From TMP-86 sp046347195 (lineage in GTDB: Bacteria > Pseudomonadota > Gammaproteobacteria > Steroidobacterales > Steroidobacteraceae), in NCBI GenBank assembly GCA_046347195.1, contig JAXMGQ010000023.1:1-64000 (forward strand): 64,000 nucleotides of DNA. Reading direction: 5' to 3'. Within the stretch, counting starts at the first letter, position 1; each line of letters begins with the position of its first letter. The notes below the pieces were generated by a model. It did no database searches. It was given only the letters and a program-made list of their open reading frames with translations, and was not told the DNA's origin. Of this stretch, positions 15,983-24,328 are shown in pieces. Both the position numbers and the translations under genes were made by a program.

Positions 15983-18900
15983 GCGATTTCTTCATCGACC
16001 GGCCGGTGTTCGCCACCGTCCTCGCCATCATCATCACGCTGGCCGGCGGCATCGCGCTGCTGCAACTGCCGATCGCCCGGTTCCCGCAGATCACCCCGCC
16101 CTCGATCGTCGTCTCCACCACCTTCCCCGGGGCGGATGCCGCCACCATCGAGCAGTCGGTCGCCGCGCCCATCGAGCAGCAGGTCAACGGCGTGCCGAAC
16201 ATGATCTACATGGACTCGCGCAGCGCGAACGATGGGTCCTACTCGCTCACCGTCACCTTCGATGTGGGCACGGACCAGGACATCGCCGCCGTCGACGTGC
16301 AGAACCAGGTGGCGATCGCGCAGCGCAACCTGCCGCAGGAAGTGGTGCGCCAGGGCGTGGTGGTCGCCAAGCGCCAGCCGCAGATCCTGATGGCGGTGGC
16401 GGTGCGCTCGACCGACCCGCGCTACGATTACCTGTTCCTGAGCAACTACGCCAAGCTCAACCTGTACGACTCGCTGGCGCGGGTGAAGGGCGTGGGCCAG
16501 GTCAACGTGTTCGGCGCGCGCGACTATGGCATGCGCATCTGGCTCGACCCCGACCGCATGGCGCAGCTCGGCGTCACCACGCAGGACGTGTCCAGCGTGC
16601 TCAACGAGCAGAACATCGTCGCCCCGGCGGGGCTGATCGGCGCGGAGCCTGCGCCCAGGGGCCAGCAGCTGCAGTACACGGTGAGCATGCGCGGCCGGCT
16701 GTCGAACGTGCCGGACTACGAGAACATCGTGGTGCGCGCCAGGTCCGATGGCAGCAGCGTGCGCCTCCGGGACATCGCGCGGGTGGAACTCGCCGCCACC
16801 GATTACTCGCGTTCGAGCCGCCTGGACGGACAGGCCAGCGTGATGATGGGCATCTACCAGCTCCCCGACGCGAACGCCCTGGACGTGGCGCGCGAGGTGC
16901 GGCGCACGGTGGCGGAACTGGCGAAGACCTTTCCGTCCGGCATCGAGGCCAGCGTCCCGTTCGACACCACGCTGTTCGTGTCCGAGTCGGTGCACGAGGT
17001 GCTCGTGACCCTGGCCATCGCCGCGCTCCTGGTGCTGATGGTGGTGTTCGTGTTCCTCGGGAGCTGGCGCACCACGCTGATCCCCATGCTCGCCGTGCCG
17101 GTCTCGCTGATCGGCGCGTTCAGCGCCTTCACGGCGCTCGGCTTCTCGATCAACACCCTCACGCTGTTCGCGCTGGTGCTGGCGATCGGCCTGGTCGTCG
17201 ACGATGCCATCGTGGTGGTGGAGGCCGTGTCCCACAAGATGGAGGCGGAAGGACTGGATGCGCGCAGCGCGACGCGGGCCGCCATGCGCGATGTCCAGGG
17301 ACCGGTGATCGCCATCGCGCTGGTGCTCATCGCGGTGTTCGTGCCCGTGGCCTTCCTCGGCGGCCTCACCGGCCAGTTCTACCGCCAGTTCGCCCTCACG
17401 CTGTCGGTGTCGGTGCTGATCTCCGTGGTGGTCGCGTTGACCTTCACGCCGGCATTGTGCGCGCTGCTCCTGAGGCCGGCGGCCGAAGCAGGGCAACAGG
17501 GCGGACTGGCGCGGCTGTTCGCCACGTTCAACCGGCGCTTTGCCGACTTCACCGCCTGGTACCGGCAGCGGGTGGCGGACCTGCTGCGCCGGCAACGCCT
17601 GGCCCTCGGGGCGTTCCTCGCCATCGCCGCGATCGCCGGGGCACTGGTGTGGCTTCGCCCCGGGGGGTTCCTCCCCGATGAGGACCAGGGCTACCTGCTG
17701 ACCTTCATCAACCTGCCGGCCGGTGCCTCGCAGCAGCGTACCGAAGCCGTGGTGCAGAAGTTCATTGGCCTCATCGGCAAGCAGGCGCCGGAGATCGAGC
17801 ACGTCGTCTCCATCACCGGTTTCAGCGTGCTGACCGGCGTGAACTCCTCCTACGCCGCCACCGCCTTCCTGGTGTTCAAGCCCTGGCGGGACCGCGCGGG
17901 GGGGGCGCATTCGACACAGGCGGTAGGTGACCGGCTCAGGAAGCTGGTGGCGGGGATCCCCGAGGCGAATTTCATGGTGGTCGATCCCCCGTCGATTCCC
18001 GGCATCGGCCAGTCGAACGGCTTCGAGTTCGTGCTGCAGGACCGGAGCGGTGGTGAGCTGAACCGTTTCGCCGGCGTGGTGGCCGACCTCGTCGCCCAGG
18101 CCAATGGCCGGCGCGACCTGTCGCGGGTGTTCACGCCCTTCAGCGCCTCGATCCCGCAGGTGGAATACATCCTCGACCGCGACCGGGCCAAGACCCTGGG
18201 CGTGTCGATCTCGGACGTGTTCTCCACGCTGCAGACCTTCCTCGGCGGCAGCTACATCAACGATTTCAACCTGTACGGGCGCACCTTCCGCGTCACGGCA
18301 CAGGCGCAAGCGCAGGCGCGGACCACGCCCGATGCGGTGACGGGACTGTATGTACGAACCGCCGCCGGCGACATGGTGCCGCTGTCCACCCTGGTCACGG
18401 TGAAGCCGAAGGAGGGGCCCGAGTACATCGAGCGCTACAACATCTACCGCGCCGCCACGCTCAACGGCGCCGCCGCGGAGGGCCTGTCCTCGGGGCAGGG
18501 CATCGCCGCGATGACCTCGCTCGGACAGGCGCTGCCGGAAGGGTTCGGTTTCGACTGGACCGGCATCACCTACCAGGAGATCAAGGCCGGCGCGCAGGCA
18601 CCCTACGTGTTCGCGATGGCGCTGGTGTTCGTGTTCCTGGTGCTGGCGGCGCTGTATGAGAGCTGGGTGGTACCATTCGCGGTGATCCTCGGCATACCGC
18701 TGGCCATCGTCGGCGCGTTCGGCGCGCTGACCCTGCGCGGCATGGCCAATGACATCTACGCACAGGTGGGACTCGTGATGCTGATCGGCCTGGCGGCCAA
18801 GAACGCCATCCTCATCGTCGAATTCGCCAAGCTCGAGCACGAGCGCGGCACCGATCTCGTCGAGGCCGCCCTGCGGGGTGCGACCTTGCGCCTGCGGCCC

Positions 18901-19122
18901 ATCCTCATGACCTCCCTGGCCTTCGTTCTCGGCTCCCTGCCGCTGGCGCTGGCGCGGGGCGCAGGGGCCGGTGCGCGACAGGTGCTGGGCACCACCGTGG
19001 TATCCGGCATGCTGGCCGCGACGCTGATGGGCGTGTTCCTCGTGCCCGTGTTCTACGTCGTGCTCGCGGGACTGGCGGAACGCTGGCGGGCGGGGCGTGC
19101 CGGCACCCGAGAGGCCGCCTGA
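15979..19122 (+). CDS. RND multidrug efflux transporter, HAE1 family (AcrB/MexF-like)
   Basis: Proton-driven trimeric inner-membrane exporter of 1047 residues, the normal length. It opens with FFIDRPVFATVLAIIITLAG, the standard TM1 region. TM4 carries the proton-relay aspartates in GLVVDDAIVVVEA and TM10 the essential lysine in GLAAKNAILIVEFAK. Two large periplasmic loops and 12 transmembrane segments are apparent. Closest in style to MexF/BpeF-type pumps; substrates cannot be predicted. The start overlaps the adaptor stop (ATGA) and its stop shares one base with the channel gene (TGATG). No local TetR or LysR regulator is seen. Confidence 0.95.
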   Translation: MSDFFIDRPVFATVLAIIITLAGGIALLQLPIARFPQITPPSIVVSTTFPGADAATIEQSVAAPIEQQVNGVPNMIYMDSRSANDGSYSLTVTFDVGTDQDIAAVDVQNQVAIAQRNLPQEVVRQGVVVAKRQPQILMAVAVRSTDPRYDYLFLSNYAKLNLYDSLARVKGVGQVNVFGARDYGMRIWLDPDRMAQLGVTTQDVSSVLNEQNIVAPAGLIGAEPAPRGQQLQYTVSMRGRLSNVPDYENIVVRARSDGSSVRLRDIARVELAATDYSRSSRLDGQASVMMGIYQLPDANALDVAREVRRTVAELAKTFPSGIEASVPFDTTLFVSESVHEVLVTLAIAALLVLMVVFVFLGSWRTTLIPMLAVPVSLIGAFSAFTALGFSINTLTLFALVLAIGLVVDDAIVVVEAVSHKMEAEGLDARSATRAAMRDVQGPVIAIALVLIAVFVPVAFLGGLTGQFYRQFALTLSVSVLISVVVALTFTPALCALLLRPAAEAGQQGGLARLFATFNRRFADFTAWYRQRVADLLRRQRLALGAFLAIAAIAGALVWLRPGGFLPDEDQGYLLTFINLPAGASQQRTEAVVQKFIGLIGKQAPEIEHVVSITGFSVLTGVNSSYAATAFLVFKPWRDRAGGAHSTQAVGDRLRKLVAGIPEANFMVVDPPSIPGIGQSNGFEFVLQDRSGGELNRFAGVVADLVAQANGRRDLSRVFTPFSASIPQVEYILDRDRAKTLGVSISDVFSTLQTFLGGSYINDFNLYGRTFRVTAQAQAQARTTPDAVTGLYVRTAAGDMVPLSTLVTVKPKEGPEYIERYNIYRAATLNGAAAEGLSSGQGIAAMTSLGQALPEGFGFDWTGITYQEIKAGAQAPYVFAMALVFVFLVLAALYESWVVPFAVILGIPLAIVGAFGALTLRGMANDIYAQVGLVMLIGLAAKNAILIVEFAKLEHERGTDLVEAALRGATLRLRPILMTSLAFVLGSLPLALARGAGAGARQVLGTTVVSGMLAATLMGVFLVPVFYVVLAGLAERWRAGRAGTREAA

Positions 19123-20591
19123 TGCCAAGGCTCCTGCTGCGAAAACTTCAGCTGCGAAGGCTTTCGCTGCGCAGGCTCCTGCCGTGCCTTGCACTGGTGG
19201 TCCTGGCTGGCTGCGCCATCGGCCCCGACTATGCGCGGCCGGATCTCAAGGTGCCCGCGCGCTTCCGCTTCGACGCCGACGGCACGCCCGGGGCCTCGCT
19301 GGGTGACCTGCGCTGGTGGGACCTGTACCAGGACCCGGTGCTGCAGCGGTTGATCCGCACGGCGATGGACAACAACGCCGATGTGCGCATCGCCGCGGCG
19401 CGGCTCACTGAGGCGCGTGCACTGGCGGGCGCTGCGGGCCTGGCGGTGCTGCCGCAGGTGTCGGCGCAGGTCGCCGCGCAGCGCTCGGCGCTGGCCCAGG
19501 ATGAGCTTCGTGCCGGCCAGCCGCGCATGGGCACCCTGTTCCAGGCCCAGGCCGCCCTCTCCTGGGAGATCGACCTGTGGGGACGGCTGCGCAGGGCGCG
19601 CGAGGCGGCGCGAGCTGACCTGCTGTCCACCGAGTTTGCGCGTCGCGCGGTGCGCGTCGGGCTGGTGAGCGATGTGGCCAGCACCTGGTTCCAGCTCATC
19701 ACGCTGCACGAGGAGCTGGCGATCACCCGGCGCACGGTGGACACGCGCCAGAAGCTGGTCGATCTGACGCGCGCCAAGCATGACCGCGGCGTCATCTCGG
19801 GGCTCGATGTGGCCTCGGCCGAGGCGCAGCTCGCCGCCGCGCGGGTGGCGATCCCGCAGCAGGAACTGGAACTCGCCCGCACCGAGCACCAGCTCGCGAT
19901 CCTGCTGGGCGGATATCCGGAGGGCATCGAGCTGCCGCAGCAGGCCGCGGTTCCCGGCACCGCGCCGGTGCCGCCGCCCGGCCTGCCGGCGAGCCTGATC
20001 GAGCGGCGGCCCGATGTGCTCGAGTCCGAGCAGGCCCTCGTCGCGGCCAACGCAAGGGCCGGTGCGGCCAAGGCGCTGCTGCTGCCCACGCTGTCCCTGA
20101 CCGGCGAGTTCGGACGCATCAGCACCGACCTGTCCCGCCTGTTCACCCCGCAGAACGAAGCCTGGTCGGTCACCGGCGGATTGCTGCAGCCGCTGCTGGA
20201 CCCGCAGCGCAGCGTGTACACCAAGCGCGCCGCGGATGCGCGCCGGCAGCAGGCGCTGGCCGCCTATGCGCAGAGCGTGCAGCGCGCGCTGGGCGAGGTG
20301 GCCGATGCGCTGATCGCGCGCGTCAAGCAGGGCGAGATCGAGGCCGCGCAGCGCGATCAGGTGGAAGCACTGCGACGGGCGAGTACAATCGCCCATGCGC
20401 GCTACGATGTGGGTACGGCCTCCTATGTGGACGTCACCAATGCCGACCGCGACCTGTTCGGGGCGGAGCTGTCGCTGGTCACGGCGAGCCGTGACCGGCT
20501 CCTCGCCACCGTACAGCTCTATCGGGCGCTGGGCGGGGGCTGGCAGGAGGCTCCCACGCCACCGGTGGCCCCGGCTGCCAGCGGACCCTGA
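19122..20591 (+). CDS. Outer-membrane efflux channel lipoprotein, NodT/OprM family
   Basis: TolC-like outer-membrane factor completing the tripartite pump. The 489-residue protein has an Arg/Leu-rich n-region, a hydrophobic core and the lipobox VVLAGC with Cys31, followed by the family start AIGPDYARPDLKVP. Two repeated coiled-coil OEP domains are visible, with conserved segments ALSWEIDLWGRLRRAREAAR and LPASLIERRPDVLESEQALV. Overlap with the pump gene indicates one operon. The n-region contains a run of similar Arg-Leu-Leu codons that may have arisen by slippage. Confidence 0.93.
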   Translation: MPRLLLRKLQLRRLSLRRLLPCLALVVLAGCAIGPDYARPDLKVPARFRFDADGTPGASLGDLRWWDLYQDPVLQRLIRTAMDNNADVRIAAARLTEARALAGAAGLAVLPQVSAQVAAQRSALAQDELRAGQPRMGTLFQAQAALSWEIDLWGRLRRAREAARADLLSTEFARRAVRVGLVSDVASTWFQLITLHEELAITRRTVDTRQKLVDLTRAKHDRGVISGLDVASAEAQLAAARVAIPQQELELARTEHQLAILLGGYPEGIELPQQAAVPGTAPVPPPGLPASLIERRPDVLESEQALVAANARAGAAKALLLPTLSLTGEFGRISTDLSRLFTPQNEAWSVTGGLLQPLLDPQRSVYTKRAADARRQQALAAYAQSVQRALGEVADALIARVKQGEIEAAQRDQVEALRRASTIAHARYDVGTASYVDVTNADRDLFGAELSLVTASRDRLLATVQLYRALGGGWQEAPTPPVAPAASGP

Positions 20592-20594
20592 TCC

Positions 20595-21215
20595 ATGAGC
20601 ACCGTGCCTGGCGTGGTGCCTGGCGTGGTGCCTGGCGTGGTGCATCCCGGCTGGCTGCGGCTGATGCATTGGCTGAACGTGCTCGCGGTGCTGATTCTCG
20701 TGGCCAGCGGCTGGCGCATCTACAACGCATCGCCCATCTGGCCGTTCCGCTTTCCGGATCGCTACACCCTCGGCGGCTGGCTCGGCGGGGCGCTGCTGTG
20801 GCACTTCGCCGCGATGTGGCTGCTGATCGTCAACGGCTTGCTGTACCTCGCGTTGAACCTTCTCTCGGGGCGGTTCTTCGAGCGCTTCGGCTCGCTGCGC
20901 CCGCAGCGCCTGCTGCTCGACCTGCGCGCGGCCCTGCGCGGCAGGCTCGGCCACGATGATCCGGGGCACTACAACGCCGTGCAGCAGGTGGCCTACCTGT
21001 TCGTGGTGCTGGATATCCTGCTGATCGTGCTTTCCGGGCTCGTGGTGTGGAAGTCGGTGCAGTTCCCGCTGCTGCGCGAGGTGATGGGCGGATATGACGA
21101 GGCGCGGGTGGTGCATTTCGTGGCCATGGCCTTGCTGGTCGGTTTTTTCGTCGTGCACCTGGTGATGGTGGTGCTCGTGCCCCGCACGCTGGGCTACATC
21201 ACCCGCGGACGATGA
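20595..21215 (+). CDS. Membrane b-type cytochrome (cytochrome b561 / hydrogenase cyt b fold)
   Basis: 206-residue integral membrane protein with four hydrophobic helices and histidines placed for haem b (His25 in LMHWLN, the WHFAAMW region, and VVHFVAMA/VVHLVM near the C-terminus). It is probably the quinone-linked electron partner of the molybdopterin oxidoreductase encoded next, whose start overlaps its stop by 4 nt. Homologous pairs occur with YedY/sulfite-oxidase-like enzymes. The N-terminus contains three perfect copies of a 12-bp unit encoding Val-Pro-Gly-Val, preceding the first helix. Donor and acceptor cannot be named. Confidence 0.85.
   Translation: MSTVPGVVPGVVPGVVHPGWLRLMHWLNVLAVLILVASGWRIYNASPIWPFRFPDRYTLGGWLGGALLWHFAAMWLLIVNGLLYLALNLLSGRFFERFGSLRPQRLLLDLRAALRGRLGHDDPGHYNAVQQVAYLFVVLDILLIVLSGLVVWKSVQFPLLREVMGGYDEARVVHFVAMALLVGFFVVHLVMVVLVPRTLGYITRGR
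20604..20639 (+). repeat. Three perfect tandem copies of a 12-bp unit in the cytochrome b N-terminus
   Basis: The unit GTGCCTGGCGTG occurs at 20604-20615, 20616-20627 and 20628-20639, with no mismatch, and encodes VPGV three times. The in-frame period means copy-number change would lengthen or shorten the N-terminal tail without a frameshift. It lies 9 nt after the start codon. Confidence 0.9.
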
Positions 21216-21982
21216 GGGGAGGGCGCATGCGCGATCCGGAACGTCAATTGATCCTCGGTGATGCCCTGCGCGAGTTGTCCCGGCCCGCGCGCCGGCTGTT
21301 CCTGCGGCAGGGAATCACCCTCGGAGGGCTGGTCATGCTCACGGGTTGCGGCATCAGCAACAACCGGGGCGTCGATGGATTCCTGCGGCAGGTGTCGCGC
21401 TTCAACGATCGGGTGCAGGCGGGACTGTTCGACCCCGCGCGTCTTGCTCCCACCTATCCCGCCTCGATGATCACGCGGCCCTTTCCCTTCAACGCCTTCT
21501 ATGCAAGATCACGCGCACCGCAGGTCGATGGACAGCAGTACCGCCTGGAGGTGGGGGGGCTGGTGGCCGACCGGCGCCACTGGAGCCTCACCGAGCTGCA
21601 GGCGCTGCCGCAGGAGGAGCAGATCACGCGGCACATCTGCGTGGAGGGCTGGAGCGCCATCGGCCGGTGGGGGGGCGTGAGATTTGCAAGTTTCCTGCAG
21701 CGCATCGGCGCCGATACCACCGCCCGGTTCGTGGCCTTCCGGTGCGCGGACGATTACTTCACCAGCATCGACATGCCCACGGCCCTGCACCCGCAGACCC
21801 TGCTGGCGTTGAGTTACGATGGCGCGACCCTGCCGCGCGAGTATGGCTTCCCGATGAAGCTGCGCATGCCCACCAAGCTTGGCTACAAGAACCCCAAGCA
21901 CATCCTGTCGCTGTATGTCACCAACACCTACCCGGGCGGTTACTGGGAGAACCAGGGCTACAACTGGTTCGGCGGAAGTTGA
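21212..21982 (+). CDS. Molybdopterin-dependent oxidoreductase, sulfite oxidase/YedY fold
   Basis: 256-residue periplasmic molybdoenzyme. The N-terminus combines a twin-arginine motif (PARRLFLRQG) with a lipobox (LVMLTGC), so it is probably a Tat-exported lipoprotein. The molybdenum-ligand cysteine is Cys143 in RHICVEGWSAIGRWGG, and GYKNPKHILSLYVTN matches the family C-terminus. The ATG at 21212 overlaps the cytochrome stop; ATG 21227 is an alternative. It lacks the haem and dimerisation domains of true sulfite oxidases. YedY (MsrP) repairs periplasmic methionine sulfoxide with a haem membrane partner, and a similar role is possible, but the substrate is not determined. Confidence 0.87.
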   Translation: MRGGRMRDPERQLILGDALRELSRPARRLFLRQGITLGGLVMLTGCGISNNRGVDGFLRQVSRFNDRVQAGLFDPARLAPTYPASMITRPFPFNAFYARSRAPQVDGQQYRLEVGGLVADRRHWSLTELQALPQEEQITRHICVEGWSAIGRWGGVRFASFLQRIGADTTARFVAFRCADDYFTSIDMPTALHPQTLLALSYDGATLPREYGFPMKLRMPTKLGYKNPKHILSLYVTNTYPGGYWENQGYNWFGGS

Positions 21983-22037
21983 CCGGCCCGTGTCGCATTT
22001 TGGTCACCCATGCCTGTCGTTTCGGGAATAATGAACC

Positions 22038-22271
22038 ATGAACCTGCTGGTCGAGGTGCTGGGGTGGGCCGGGATGGCGTTGATCCTCGGCGCCTATGCG
22101 CTGCTGTCCATCGGCAAGGTGGGGCCCCAATCCAGGACCTACCAGTACATGAACATCGCGGGCGCAGCAGGCTTCATCGTCAACTCTGGCGTCAAGGAGG
22201 CGTACCCTTCCGCCGCGCTCAACGTGGTGTGGATCGGCATCAGCTTCTACGCCCTGGCGCGTCGCCGTTGA
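22038..22271 (+). CDS. Small membrane protein, CBU_0592 family
   Basis: 77-residue protein with three short hydrophobic segments (LGWAGMALILGAYALLSIG, the MNIAGAAGFIVNSG region, and ALNVVWIGISFYALARR). The pattern, with the polar QSRTYQYMN link, is that of the CBU_0592-type proteobacterial membrane family, whose function is unknown. It is preceded by a short AT-richer spacer containing GGGAATAATGA and is separate from both flanking operons. No catalytic residues can be named. Confidence 0.7.
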   Translation: MNLLVEVLGWAGMALILGAYALLSIGKVGPQSRTYQYMNIAGAAGFIVNSGVKEAYPSAALNVVWIGISFYALARRR

Positions 22272-22297
22272 GCCCGTTGCACCGGGTGCGGTAAATT
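22268..22297 (+). promoter_or_regulatory. possible promoter for the formate dehydrogenase operon
   Basis: TTGAGC (22268-22273, 4/6) and TAAATT (22292-22297, 4/6) are separated by 18 bp in the 48-bp gap before fdsG. The predicted start near 22304 would leave a leader of about 16 nt. Both hexamers are only moderate matches. Confidence 0.3.
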
Positions 22298-22319
22298 GCA
22301 GGTCCTACCGACGAAACAT

Positions 22320-22790
22320 ATGCAACAGCTTGATCCGAAAGAACTGGAGCAGGTCAATGGCATCGTGGCGAGGCTGGCGGCGCGGCCCGGGCCGTTGATC
22401 GAGATCCTGCACGAGGTGCAGGCGGCGCTGGGCTGCATCCCCACCGCGGCGGTGGCGGTGATTGCCGATGGCCTGAACCTGTCCCGTGCCGAGGTGCACG
22501 GGGTCGTGAGCTTCTACCACTTCTTCAGGGAACATCGTGGCGGCCGGCACACTCTTGAAGTGTGTCGGGCAGAGGCCTGCCAGTCCATGCATTCGGAAGG
22601 ACTCATCGACCACCTGAAGCAGCGGCTGAACGTGGACTTCCATGGCACCACGGCGGACGGCAAGGTCTCCCTGTTGCCCGTCTACTGCCTGGGCAACTGC
22701 GCCTGCGCGCCCTCCGTCATGATCGACGGCGAACTGCACGGACGCGTCACGCCGCAGCGGGCCGACGAGCTGCTGTCGGAACTGACATGA
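22320..22790 (+). CDS. fdsG: NAD-dependent formate dehydrogenase, gamma subunit (NuoE-like)
   Basis: Thioredoxin-like [2Fe-2S] subunit of the soluble FdsABG formate dehydrogenase. The start at ATG 22320 gives 156 residues; an upstream TTG at 22296 lies in the presumed promoter and is rejected. The cluster ligands are Cys82 and Cys87 (CRAEAC) and Cys123 and Cys127 (CLGNC), the C-x4-C and C-x3-C spacing of NuoE proteins. It passes electrons within the beta/gamma NADH module. The stop overlaps the fdsB start (ATGA). Confidence 0.93.
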   Translation: MQQLDPKELEQVNGIVARLAARPGPLIEILHEVQAALGCIPTAAVAVIADGLNLSRAEVHGVVSFYHFFREHRGGRHTLEVCRAEACQSMHSEGLIDHLKQRLNVDFHGTTADGKVSLLPVYCLGNCACAPSVMIDGELHGRVTPQRADELLSELT

Positions 22791-24328
22791 GCATCACCCT
22801 CTACGTGCCTGCCGATGCCGGTTCGCTCTCGCTGGGAGCGGGCGCGGTGGCCGACCGCATCGCCACGGCGGCGCGTGAGCGCGGCCAGTCGGTGCGCATC
22901 GTGCGCAATGGCTCCCGAGGCATGTACTGGCTCGAGCCGCTGGTCGAGGTGCAATGCGGTCCCGTGCGCATCGGCTACGGTCCCGTGTCGGCGGCGGATG
23001 TCCCCTCGCTGTTCGATGCAGGCTTCCTGCAGGGTGGCGCGCACGCCTTGCGCCTCGGTCCGGTCGAGGAACTGCCATGGCTGCGCCGGCAGCAGCGGCT
23101 CACCTTCGAGCGCGTCGGCCGCATCGATCCCTTGTCCCTGGATGACTATCGGGCCCACGGCGGCTATGCGGGCCTGGCGCGCGCGCTCGGCATGAGCGGT
23201 GCGCAGATCGTGCAGGAAGTGACCGACTCGGGCCTCAGGGGTCGTGGCGGTGCCGCCTTTCCCACCGGCATCAAGTGGAAGACCGTGCTGGAGCAGGCGG
23301 CGGAACAGAAATACATCACCTGCAATGCCGACGAAGGGGACTCAGGCACCTTCGCCGACCGCATGCTCATGGAGGGAGACCCCTTCACGCTCATCGAGGG
23401 CATGACCATCGCCGGCATCGCGGTGGACGCCACGCAGGGGTTCATCTACTGCCGAGCGGAGTACCCGCATGCGGCGCGCGCGCTGCGCGCGGCCATCGCC
23501 ACGGCCGGCGCGAATGGTTACCTCGGCGCCAATGTCTGCGGCAGCGGCAAGCGCTTCGACCTCGAGGTGCGGCTGGGGGCGGGCGCGTATATCTGTGGCG
23601 AGGAAACCTCGATGCTCGAGAGCCTCGAGGGCAGGCGCGGCGAGGTGCGCGTACGACCGCCGCTCCCCGCCATCGTCGGCCTGTTCGGCAAGCCCACCAT
23701 CGTCAACAACGTGATCTCCCTGGCCAGCGTGCCGGTGATCCTCGCGAAGGGCGCCGCCCATTACCGTGACTTCGGCGTCGGCCGCTCGCGCGGCACGCTG
23801 CCCATCCAGCTCGCCGGCAACATCAAGCGCGGCGGCCTGGTGGAGCTCGCGTTCGGCGTTTCCTTGCGCGAGTTGCTGTACGACTTTGGCGGCGGCAGCG
23901 CCTCGGGCCGGCCCATCCGCACCGTGCAGATCGGCGGCCCGCTGGGCGCCTACGTGCCGGCCTCGCAGTTCGACACCGTGATCGACTACGAGGCGCTGTC
24001 GGGCATCGGTGCGCTGCTCGGCCACGGCGGCATCGTGGTGTTCGACGACACGGTGCAGATGGCGCGCATGGCACGCCATGCCATGGAGTTCTGCGCCAAG
24101 GAATCCTGCGGCAAGTGCACCCCCTGCCGCATCGGCTCCACGCGCGGCGCCGAGGTGATGGATCGCATCATCGCGGGCAAGGACGTGGACGCCAACCTCA
24201 CCCTGCTGAAAGACTTGTGCGAGACCATGCTGCAGGGCTCGTTGTGCGGCCTCGGTGGCATGACGCCCTTCCCGGTGCAGAGCGCGCTGAAGCATTTCCC
24301 CGAGGATTTCCACCATGTACGCCATTGA
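22787..24328 (+). CDS. fdsB: NAD-dependent formate dehydrogenase, beta subunit (NuoF-like)
   Basis: 513-residue FMN and NAD-binding subunit that reduces NAD+. The first 120 residues form a thioredoxin-like domain as in fused FdsB proteins. Then follow the FMN/NADH motif GLRGRGGAAFPTGIKW, the GAYICGEETSMLESLEGRRG signature and the C-terminal [4Fe-4S] motif ESCGKCTPCRIG. ATG 22787 overlaps the fdsG stop. The 3' end overlaps fdsA by 14 nt, a longer overlap than usual in this window. Confidence 0.95.
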   Translation: MSITLYVPADAGSLSLGAGAVADRIATAARERGQSVRIVRNGSRGMYWLEPLVEVQCGPVRIGYGPVSAADVPSLFDAGFLQGGAHALRLGPVEELPWLRRQQRLTFERVGRIDPLSLDDYRAHGGYAGLARALGMSGAQIVQEVTDSGLRGRGGAAFPTGIKWKTVLEQAAEQKYITCNADEGDSGTFADRMLMEGDPFTLIEGMTIAGIAVDATQGFIYCRAEYPHAARALRAAIATAGANGYLGANVCGSGKRFDLEVRLGAGAYICGEETSMLESLEGRRGEVRVRPPLPAIVGLFGKPTIVNNVISLASVPVILAKGAAHYRDFGVGRSRGTLPIQLAGNIKRGGLVELAFGVSLRELLYDFGGGSASGRPIRTVQIGGPLGAYVPASQFDTVIDYEALSGIGALLGHGGIVVFDDTVQMARMARHAMEFCAKESCGKCTPCRIGSTRGAEVMDRIIAGKDVDANLTLLKDLCETMLQGSLCGLGGMTPFPVQSALKHFPEDFHHVRH

